From Methylomonas sp. (GTDB taxonomy: Bacteria > Pseudomonadota > Gammaproteobacteria > Methylococcales > Methylomonadaceae), in NCBI GenBank assembly GCA_028688235.1, contig JAQTYP010000083.1, positions 1 through 10,370 on the forward strand: 10,370 nucleotides of DNA. The letters are read 5' to 3'. Positions within the stretch are counted from its first letter, which is position 1, and every line of letters begins with the position of its first letter. Positions 1 to 5,699 of the stretch are shown here, piece after piece. A program made the translations under genes and the position numbers. The notes below the pieces were generated by a model. That model worked only from the letters and a program-made list of their open reading frames with translations, made no database searches and had not been told where the DNA came from.

Positions 1-504
1 CCAGGTTTTGATACGATCTTCGGTCAGATGCGGTTGCCCTCGTTGGTCTATTACTAGGCCGACGAATTGACCGTCTATGATCGAGTCGGAATGTTCGAAT
101 TGATAACCCTCGGTACTCCAACGGCCGACGATGTCGGCACCGTAGCCGTAAAAGACCCTGTACAGTTGAATCAGGGAACTGGCGAAGCGCGAGGCATAGC
201 GTTCCTGATGACCCAGGCCGAATAGGGCGACTTTTTTTCCGGATAGGTCGGCCCCGTCCAAATGCGGCACGAATTCGGCCCAGTTGGCCTCCTGGCAACC
301 CACGGCCAAGCCAGGCATGTCGCCGATACCGTAACTGGGTGTGCCCAAAATTAGTGCATCGTATTGCAGTAATTCCTCTGGACTGGTGCGGTTGATGTTT
401 TTGGGCTTGTCGGCCAACTCTTCACCTAAATAACTGTAAATCTTCTTGGCTACCAAGCGGGTGCTGCCGGTGTCGGTGCCGAAAAATATGCCGATTTTGC
501 TCAT
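1..504 (-). CDS. nifF: Long-chain flavodoxin, NifF type (partial, C-terminal end outside window)
   Basis: FMN-binding single-electron carrier, probably the donor to nitrogenase reductase. The frame is open for 168 codons from the ATG at 504 to the window edge. The family is usually 170-180 aa, so only the tail is missing. The phosphate-binding loop GTDTGSTR is at residues 9-16. The first FMN loop LGTPSYGIGDMP is at 53-64, the second loop GLGHQERY at 96-103, and the long-chain signature WSTEGYQFE starts at 129. The stretches around NINRTS and LGTP resemble Azotobacter NifF from memory. An AGGTGG ribosome site (513-508) precedes the start, and a sigma-54 promoter lies 57 nt upstream. Odd: the second loop is usually GLGDQxGY, and here Asp is His99 and Gly is Arg102. 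The flavodoxin call is very secure. The nif-specific role is inferred from similarity and promoter, since no other nif gene is in view. Confidence 0.9.
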   Translation of the reverse strand, partial: MSKIGIFFGTDTGSTRLVAKKIYSYLGEELADKPKNINRTSPEELLQYDALILGTPSYGIGDMPGLAVGCQEANWAEFVPHLDGADLSGKKVALFGLGHQERYASRFASSLIQLYRVFYGYGADIVGRWSTEGYQFEHSDSIIDGQFVGLVIDQRGQPHLTEDRIKTW

Positions 505-560
505 ATACCACCTGTTATCGAGATTAAGGAATTGGATAAGGAAGCCTTGTCCTAACTATA

Positions 561-576
561 TGCAAAACTCGATCCA
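561..576 (-). promoter_or_regulatory. Sigma-54 (RpoN) promoter of the flavodoxin gene
   Basis: The minus strand reads TGGATCGAGTTTTGCA. Against the sigma-54 consensus TGGCACGRNNNTTGCW it mismatches only at the fourth and fifth positions. It keeps the essential GG (-24, 575-574) and GC (-12, 563-562) with exactly 10 nt between them. Transcription would start near 550, giving a leader of about 46 nt before the ATG at 504. This is the promoter class used by nif genes with the activator NifA. Confidence 0.75.
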
Positions 577-687
577 AATTTATAAAATTAGTGGCTTATA
601 TGTTTTTTATTTAAATCAATGAGATATGGGTTGACTTGCTTGGGGGCGGTTGATCTGCTTGAGCTTATGGCTACAATTGGACGAAAC

Positions 688-714
688 TGCACAATTGTGG
701 CCGGTAATGCACAA
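688..714. repeat. Cluster of TGCACAA / TTGTG repeats upstream of the sigma-54 promoter
   Basis: TGCACAA occurs at 688-694 and again at 708-714, 20 bp apart. Between them is the perfect palindrome CACAATTGTG (690-699), and TTGTG (695-699) pairs with CACAA (710-714) across 10 nt. The cluster lies about 140-165 bp upstream of the predicted sigma-54 start, where enhancer-binding proteins usually sit. The canonical NifA site is TGT-N10-ACA; here the spacing is TGT-N12-ACA, so assignment to NifA is not secure. Confidence 0.4.
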
Positions 715-818
715 ATTTGGGATGGACTTTCGTCAACGAAAAAACTTTTTGTCGCATATCGCAGGATTGATGGCGCGATAATTTCGGAGCGTTGTTTGGC
801 TGGGTCTGGTCGATTTTG

Positions 819-2693
819 CTACTGGCTTTCGCCGACCGGCGCGGCAAAGGCGTCGGAGACGAGTGTTTCGACGTTGCTGCCGGTCAGCGATTTTAAGAAT
901 GCGACGAGGTCGGCGATTTCGGTATCCGTCAAATTCAATGATTTAATCAGTGGCGATAGATTTTCGTTGGCGATGCCGCCATGATTGTAAAAACGCACAA
1001 CATCTTCCAGCGTCGCAAGCGAGCCGTCGTGCATATAGGGTGCGCTGAGTGCTACGTTACGCAGGGACGGGGTTTTGTAAGCCCATCGATCAGTCGGATT
1101 CTGGCTGATTTCGTAATAGCCCAAGTCATTTGGCGTTTGGGTGTTCAAGCCTTTCAGGTTTTCGCTGTCCACATCCAGAAATGTGCCGGGGGCGACTTGA
1201 ACCCGCCGTTTTCCCGGCGATTTTTGCATGGCTTCCGAGTAACCGATGCCGGTGTTATGGCGTTTTTGGTCGCTGAACAGCGCCGTTTTTGGGTTTATGG
1301 TATGGCAGGCGCTGCAAGTGGCTTTGCCGGTAAAAAGCTCGAAGCCGCGTTTTGCGTCCTCACTTATGGCTTGGCTTTGTTGGCCGAAATACCAGCGATC
1401 GAACGGGGAATCGGCGGAATTTAGTGTGCGCTGATAGCAGGCCAATGCTTGGGCTATGGTTTCCATGGTCGGGCCTTTGTCGAAGGCTTTCTCGAACAAT
1501 CTGGCGTAATCAGGGTAACTTTTCAACTTGTCGACAACGAAGCCTATGGAAGGATTGGCCATTTCGTTATGGGCCAGTAACGGTCCCCAAGCTTGTTGTT
1601 CCAGGCTGTTTTCGCGGCCATCGTGAAACAGGAGTTGTGCATAGCCGACGTTATACAGCGATGGGCTGTTTCTGCGCACGCTACGTCCCTCTATGCCGAC
1701 CGCGGTTGCCATTTCGTTGTTGCTGAAACCTTGTTCCGGGATGTGGCAAATCGCGCAGGAAAAGGTATTGTTCAAGGATAATCTACGATCGTAAAACAGT
1801 TTGCGGCCCAGGGCGATCTTGACTTCGGTAAGCGGGTTGTCTTTGGGAATGGCTAAGTTCGGCAGACCCAATGGCGGCTTCTTGGCAAATTCGATCAGCT
1901 TGGCGGGCGCGCCCTGCCGTTGTTCCAAAGCCAGCGAACGGGTTTGGTAACCGTCTTGCTGATAGTTCTGTTTGTCGTCGCCGCCACGGTATCTTGATTC
2001 CTGATCTATCGGTTTAGGTTCGGCCGAGGTTGGATGGACCAACAAGTTTTTGACGTCGTTGATGACCGTGTCGGCATGCAGGAAATCGGTACTATAAATA
2101 TTGCGGATTTGTTTGTCGGTATCGATCAGATAGACCCGCAGCAAATGCGAAAACGTGCCGGTGAATTGGCCTTTGTCGTCGTAGATTTTTCGTACGTTTT
2201 GTTGGTAGGCATCCAGTATCGGCTGCAAGGATTGTTCGTCTTTGGTAGTCAGAAACTGCCAGTCGAATGCGCCGGTTTTGAAGCCTTCGCCGTAATGGCG
2301 CATCATTTCGGGAGTGTCGTGCAGTGGATTGAAACTCAACGTCAGCAGACGGAGTTTGTCGGACAATTCGGGTTGTTTCTGCAATTGCCGGCTGATCTTA
2401 TGCAATACCTGGGTTGCCAGCGGACAACCATTAACGTCGCTGCAGGTGGCATAGATGAAGCTGAGTAACACCAGTTTGTCGCCCATCAGTTCATGCAAGC
2501 GTTTGCTTTGGTTGTTGCTGGTTAATATTTCGCCGTCGCCGGCCTGGCTGATGACGGGAAGGATATAACTACCGGGGGGCGAGGGTTTAAAGGGCAGTTC
2601 GGAGTAGCCGGGGGCCAGTGCTTGATTGGTATCGGCCGCGGAAAGGTCCAGATAAAAAACGCACAGTAAGGTGATAAAAAACGTTTTGTACAT
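819..2693 (-). CDS. Exported fusion of SCO1/SenC-like domain and MauG/cytochrome c peroxidase-like di-haem domain
   Basis: 624-aa periplasmic or surface protein. A signal peptide (about 1-20, LSAA then D) is followed by a thioredoxin-fold SCO domain (about 30-220). Its putative copper ligands are Cys84, Cys90 and His183 (in FSHLLRVYLID). The cysteines are in a CX5C motif, CSDVNGCP, rather than the usual CX3C. The di-haem domain (about 270-605) has CAICH at 313-317, CSACH at 460-464 and the typical APYMHDG near 551-557. Q367 and E377 fit the catalytic Gln/Glu pair of bacterial peroxidases. The distal His expected 16 residues after the first haem His is absent, as in MauG. The FWDGR motif reads FHDGR, with His357 where the inter-haem Trp is expected. 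The ribosome site is weak. The gene follows the FlgO-like gene by 71 nt, so co-transcription is likely. It may be related to the methanotroph surface-associated cytochrome c peroxidase group; this is inference. The substrate is unknown. Confidence 0.88.
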   Translation of the reverse strand: MYKTFFITLLCVFYLDLSAADTNQALAPGYSELPFKPSPPGSYILPVISQAGDGEILTSNNQSKRLHELMGDKLVLLSFIYATCSDVNGCPLATQVLHKISRQLQKQPELSDKLRLLTLSFNPLHDTPEMMRHYGEGFKTGAFDWQFLTTKDEQSLQPILDAYQQNVRKIYDDKGQFTGTFSHLLRVYLIDTDKQIRNIYSTDFLHADTVINDVKNLLVHPTSAEPKPIDQESRYRGGDDKQNYQQDGYQTRSLALEQRQGAPAKLIEFAKKPPLGLPNLAIPKDNPLTEVKIALGRKLFYDRRLSLNNTFSCAICHIPEQGFSNNEMATAVGIEGRSVRRNSPSLYNVGYAQLLFHDGRENSLEQQAWGPLLAHNEMANPSIGFVVDKLKSYPDYARLFEKAFDKGPTMETIAQALACYQRTLNSADSPFDRWYFGQQSQAISEDAKRGFELFTGKATCSACHTINPKTALFSDQKRHNTGIGYSEAMQKSPGKRRVQVAPGTFLDVDSENLKGLNTQTPNDLGYYEISQNPTDRWAYKTPSLRNVALSAPYMHDGSLATLEDVVRFYNHGGIANENLSPLIKSLNLTDTEIADLVAFLKSLTGSNVETLVSDAFAAPVGESQ

Positions 2694-2714
2694 AGTTGCC
2701 GGTGAGCGAAATCA

Positions 2715-2753
2715 GTTTCATGCCGCCCATTGTAGAAAACAGGCGGCTGAAAC
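2715..2753. repeat. Strong intercistronic inverted repeat / hairpin
   Basis: GTTTCA (2715-2720) plus GCCGCC (2722-2727) pair with GGCGGC (2742-2747) plus TGAAAC (2748-2753). This gives 12 perfect base pairs with one bulged base and a 14-nt loop, in which TGT/ACA can also pair. It lies between the stop of the FlgO-like gene and the start of the SCO/MauG-like gene. No T-run follows on either strand, so it looks more like an mRNA-stability, processing or attenuation element than a standard terminator. Confidence 0.6.
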
Positions 2754-2764
2754 ACTTGCCGGGA

Positions 2765-3313
2765 TTAGTCTTTGGATTCCGGTATGGTTGCCATGCGTTT
2801 GGCGTCCGGCCCCATCGGGATGGAGTAGTCGGTCGAGGTTACGATGTTTTGCGTGGCAATGTCGACTATCCGCAGTGAAACGTAGACGTTTTTACGGCCA
2901 GTGGCGTAAGTGCCGATGACTAGGGCGTTGGCATGCACGGCATTCAAGGCTTCTTTGGTTTTTTCGGGCAGTTCCAGGATGCCGACATCATTTTTTGCAA
3001 AAATTTCGGTAGGTAGTTCCATGCCCATCACCCGATAACCGGATTGATGCAACGCCGAGGTTATTTGATCGGAGACGATGCGGCCGAACGGTAATGTTTG
3101 TCCCAGGTTATCGACATTGACCAGGGAGTTGATGACGACCAGACTGCCTCTAGGCAAGGGCTGTTTCAGCGTCGTCAGCATTTGGTCAACGGCGTTGTAG
3201 CTGACTTCCACCAAATTATCATCTTCGACCGTATCTTGATAGAAACGAGGACCGCAGCCGCCGAGTAAGATAGTCGTCAATAGCACGGTGGCGAGCAGAT
3301 GATGTTTGTTCAT
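2765..3313 (-). CDS. FlgO-domain outer-membrane lipoprotein
   Basis: 182-aa lipoprotein. The signal peptide ends in the lipobox LLGGC with Cys20 as the lipidated residue. No Asp follows at +2, so outer-membrane sorting is expected. Residues about 35-170 resemble the FlgO domain. They include the strand LVVINSLVNVDN, the helix FGRIVSDQITSALHQSGY, the segment ALVIGTYATGRKNVYVSLRIVD and the tail SIPMGPDAKRM. Vibrio FlgO is a flagellar outer-membrane protein, but no flagellar gene is visible here, so a flagellar role is doubtful. A clear AGGAG (3325-3321) sits 7 nt before the ATG. The gene is upstream of the SCO/di-haem fusion and probably shares its transcript, suggesting a partner at the outer membrane. 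The family call rests on pattern recognition, and the function is unknown. Confidence 0.78.
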   Translation of the reverse strand: MNKHHLLATVLLTTILLGGCGPRFYQDTVEDDNLVEVSYNAVDQMLTTLKQPLPRGSLVVINSLVNVDNLGQTLPFGRIVSDQITSALHQSGYRVMGMELPTEIFAKNDVGILELPEKTKEALNAVHANALVIGTYATGRKNVYVSLRIVDIATQNIVTSTDYSIPMGPDAKRMATIPESKD

Positions 3314-3433
3314 GAGGCATCTCCTATGATGTTTTATGGATATTAAGGGCCGAAAACGACCGGATAGTCAAGGTGAATACTAAATTCGATCTAATTCCAG
3401 GTTCGTTTTTATTGGTTTATATGTTGATAAACT

Positions 3434-3622
3434 ATGCAAATGAGTCAAAAACCCAGTAAACCCAAACATCCTTTATTCAAACCGCAGGATCGTTATTTCA
3501 TAAACGAACAGGGTTGGTGGTTTTATACAGTCGATAAAATCAGTGGGCCTTACAAAACCAAGGCGGACTGCGTCGATGCCTGCCGCCAATATATTCAGCG
3601 GCGCGACGGCGTTTTATCCTAA
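3434..3622 (+). CDS. Small conserved protein resembling DUF6316
   Basis: 62-aa protein with no signal peptide or membrane segment. A basic, proline-rich start (KPSKPKHPLFKP) is followed by RYFINEQGWWFYT, then SGPYKTKADCVDACRQYI. The pattern of an aromatic-rich WxF strand, a GP(Y/F) turn and an Ala/Cys-containing helix matches small proteins grouped as DUF6316, whose function is not known to me. A second ATG two codons in (3440) is an equally possible start; no Shine-Dalgarno sequence is visible before either. It diverges from the FlgO-like gene across 120 bp and converges on the YcxB-like gene, with the two stop codons overlapping. Coding status is supported by the family-like pattern and by its snug fit between neighbours. 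Confidence 0.68.
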   Translation: MQMSQKPSKPKHPLFKPQDRYFINEQGWWFYTVDKISGPYKTKADCVDACRQYIQRRDGVLS

Positions 3623-4135
3623 ACGGTCTATCATGCTTTCCGCTTGTTTGGCGAAAGCTTTCAAATCTCCGCTTTTGACGGTTTCTCTGGGAATTACAAT
3701 GGCTGAGTCGATATCGACATAAATGTAGACGTAATCTTTGTGTTTTTCGACCCGCAGCATGTCGCTCCATGGTGTCCGGTGTTTGCCGCCGGGCGATTTT
3801 TCAAATAAATGTTCCGGCTCTATTTTCAGTTGATGCATGCCGAACATCGCCTTTTTTTCGGCTTCAGTGTACTGATTGAAAAATTGCCTGCGCATATCGA
3901 TTTTCATGATGAAAGGCGAGGCAATGCCCCAGGATATGGCCAGTAAAGTGATATAGGCCGTCGTCATCATGTCGGTGTAATAGACGTAATAGAACAGCCC
4001 GAACACCAGCATGACGCCAGGCACCAGCATGCGATTCTGACGGATTTTTTTTTGCAAGACGGGGTCGTTGGCCAGTCTTAGTTCGTTGAAGTGGACTAAG
4101 TCCTTCTCTCGGAATTCGTATTCGATTTCAAACAT
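3614..4135 (-). CDS. YcxB-like inner-membrane protein
   Basis: 173-aa protein with a short cytoplasmic N-terminus and two adjacent membrane segments (about 37-53 and 57-77, joined by a very short turn). A soluble C-terminal domain (about 95-170) resembles the YcxB family (a PH-like fold): HQLKIEPEHLFEKSPGG, a conserved Trp at 123 in TPWSDM, and YVYIYVDIDSAIVIPRE. No enzymatic residues are evident and the biochemical function is unknown. It starts 24 nt after the NADH dehydrogenase stop, so it is probably the second gene of that operon. The ribosome site is weak (ACGAG about 9 nt ahead), compatible with translational coupling. Its 3' end overlaps the convergent small gene by 9 nt. Confidence 0.78.
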   Translation of the reverse strand: MFEIEYEFREKDLVHFNELRLANDPVLQKKIRQNRMLVPGVMLVFGLFYYVYYTDMMTTAYITLLAISWGIASPFIMKIDMRRQFFNQYTEAEKKAMFGMHQLKIEPEHLFEKSPGGKHRTPWSDMLRVEKHKDYVYIYVDIDSAIVIPRETVKSGDLKAFAKQAESMIDRLG

Positions 4136-4159
4136 TCAAGTTACTCGTTGAGGTGTAGG

Positions 4160-5461
4160 TTAGTGCATTTTTATTTTGGCATGGGTGCTGCGTCTGAACA
4201 GGTTGGACAGCGTCAGCATGGCCGTACGAAAGTAGCCGTGTATCGCTACTTGGTGCATTTTGTATAAGGATAAATACACGATATAAGCGATAAATCCGCC
4301 GACGCTGACCGTGCCCATCAAACTCCCCATCAGGCTGCCGACGGTGCTGAATTTGCCCAAGGATACCAGCGACCCGTAATCGTGGTACACAAACGGCACG
4401 GCAGGTTTATTGTTCAGACGGTTTATGATGGTTTTGGCCACTGTCGAAGCCTGTTGGTGAGCGGCCTGGGCCCGGGGCGGAACATTGCCGGTATGGCCCG
4501 GCCAGGAGCAGGCGGCGCAATCGCCTATCGCGAAAATATTGTCGTCGCCGGTTTTCAGGTTTTGATCCACGATCAGTTGGTTAATCGGATTGGTTTCCAA
4601 ACCGTCGAGATTTTTCATCAAATCCGGCGCTTTAATGCCCGCGGCCCAGACTTTCAGGTCTGCGTCGAACACTTCGCCGTCATAGGTGTAAACAGCGGTT
4701 TCGGTGACTTCAGTGACGCGCCGACCCAATTTTAAATCGATGCCCAGCTTGATCAATTGCTCCATCGTGGCTTGTGACAAGCGGGGTGGCAGGGCTGGCA
4801 GCAATTGGGTTGCCGCTTCGATAATAGTGATGCTAACCTCTATGGAGCCTTCCAGACCATAGGTCGCCAATAGTTTGGTGACTTCGTGCAGTTCGGCAGC
4901 CAATTCCACGCCGGTCGCGCCGGCGCCTATGATTACGATCGATAGCGGTTTTTCACTGGCATGGCTTTGGTTGGCATAGGATTTCAGGTAGTAGCTTTCG
5001 ACCAGTTGTTTTTGAAAGCGGTAGGCTTGTTTGATGGTGTCTATGAACATGCAGTGTTCAGCCACGCCTTTAATGCCGAAGGTGTTGCTGATGCTGCCGA
5101 CGGCCATGATCAAGGTGTCGTATTTGAATATGCGGCGAGGCACTAATTCGACGCCTTGTTTGTTGACGATGGCGCCGACGATGATCTCTTTGTTTTGGCG
5201 ACTCAAACCTTCCATGCGACCTAACAAAAACCGAAAGTGATTGCGGTGGGCTTGGGCGAGATATTCGATTTCTTCGGATTCGGCCATGGTGCCGGATGCC
5301 ACTTCGTGTAATAGCGGCTTCCAGATGTGAGTGGAAGTCGCGTCCAATAGTGTAACTTCGGCGCGACCTGACTTACCGAGCTTTTGCCCCAAATGAGTGG
5401 CAAGTTCGAGCCCCGCGGCGCCGCCGCCGACAATCAGAATTTTATGTTTGCCATCAGCCAT
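4160..5461 (-). CDS. ndh: Type II NADH:quinone oxidoreductase (NDH-2)
   Basis: Single-subunit, non-proton-pumping flavoenzyme passing electrons from NADH to membrane quinone. With the start at 5461 it has 433 aa, the family's normal size. FAD motif ILIVGGGAAGLE is at 8-19; NAD motif IIGAGATGVELAAE is at about 177-190. The second FAD motif NIFAIGDCA is at 308-316, followed by PPRAQAAHQQA at 328-338, the quinone-site signature. The C-terminal tail has hydrophobic and basic stretches expected to attach it to the inner face of the membrane. The frame stays open to an ATG at 5602, but 5461 is preferred: GGAGGAA (5475-5469) sits 7 nt ahead, the protein begins directly before the FAD motif, and a perfect -10 box lies inside the longer version. 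It is followed by the YcxB-like gene. Confidence 0.93.
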   Translation of the reverse strand: MADGKHKILIVGGGAAGLELATHLGQKLGKSGRAEVTLLDATSTHIWKPLLHEVASGTMAESEEIEYLAQAHRNHFRFLLGRMEGLSRQNKEIIVGAIVNKQGVELVPRRIFKYDTLIMAVGSISNTFGIKGVAEHCMFIDTIKQAYRFQKQLVESYYLKSYANQSHASEKPLSIVIIGAGATGVELAAELHEVTKLLATYGLEGSIEVSITIIEAATQLLPALPPRLSQATMEQLIKLGIDLKLGRRVTEVTETAVYTYDGEVFDADLKVWAAGIKAPDLMKNLDGLETNPINQLIVDQNLKTGDDNIFAIGDCAACSWPGHTGNVPPRAQAAHQQASTVAKTIINRLNNKPAVPFVYHDYGSLVSLGKFSTVGSLMGSLMGTVSVGGFIAYIVYLSLYKMHQVAIHGYFRTAMLTLSNLFRRSTHAKIKMH

Positions 5462-5487
5462 TGTTTTCTTCCTCCCCCAAAATAACA

Positions 5488-5500
5488 GCCGCTTGGCGGC
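5488..5500 (-). repeat. Hairpin in the ndh leader, just upstream of the ribosome site
   Basis: On the minus strand GCCGC-CAA-GCGGC forms a perfect 5-bp GC stem, extendable by a G-T and a C-G pair. It lies 12 nt before the GGAGGAA ribosome site of ndh. It could modulate translation or mRNA stability, but no function can be shown from sequence. Confidence 0.4.
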
Positions 5501-5540
5501 CGACAAGAAAGCTGTCCTTATTATTTTTGAAATTCCTTGA

Positions 5541-5558
5541 ATTGGCATTATAACCAAT
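5541..5558 (-). promoter_or_regulatory. Probable ndh promoter -10 box inside an inverted repeat
   Basis: The minus strand has a perfect TATAAT at 5552-5547. It is enclosed by ATTGG (5541-5545) and CCAAT (5554-5558), an inverted repeat with 8 nt between arms. No good -35 hexamer is visible at the right distance, so the promoter may depend on an activator, and the repeat may be an operator. Transcription would begin near 5540, about 80 nt before the ndh start at 5461. Confidence 0.5.
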
Positions 5559-5699
5559 CGCGTCAGACATCGAAGATTTTGCAAGCTAAGCAACGGCCTC
5601 ATCGGAATCAGGGCGGACGAATTAATTAAGCGTTAAGATTGAACGGGCAGAGTCGGGAAGGATAGTGAGTAAAACGAAGGCGTTATAAATACGGACGGG

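Larger units (their letters stand above)
505..818. other. Intergenic region between the flavodoxin and SCO/MauG-like genes
   Basis: A 314-nt region with no convincing gene. It holds the flavodoxin leader and ribosome site, the sigma-54 promoter, an AT-rich tract around 575-620, and the 688-714 repeats. A near-perfect dyad TTTCGT-CA-ACGAAA lies at 728-741. No GC-rich hairpin with a T-run is visible after the stop at 819, so the upstream gene has no recognisable intrinsic terminator. Confidence 0.6.

Noticed and set aside
736..753. AT-rich inverted repeat (CGAAAAAAC...TTTTTGTCG) as terminator of the SCO/MauG-like gene
   Set aside because: The stem is almost all A-T and lacks a GC-rich base with a following T-run on the minus strand.
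619..984. Plus-strand 121-codon open frame overlapping the end of the SCO/MauG-like gene
   Set aside because: No ribosome site, no recognisable domain, and about half of it is antisense to the well-supported di-haem gene.
981..2468. Several plus-strand frames of 60-150 codons antisense to the SCO/MauG-like gene
   Set aside because: They mirror the codon pattern of the real gene, lack starts with ribosome sites and show no domain.
5462..5602. N-terminal extension of NDH-2 as a membrane or targeting segment
   Set aside because: It contains a perfect -10 box and the ribosome site of the shorter start, and no family feature; more likely untranslated leader.
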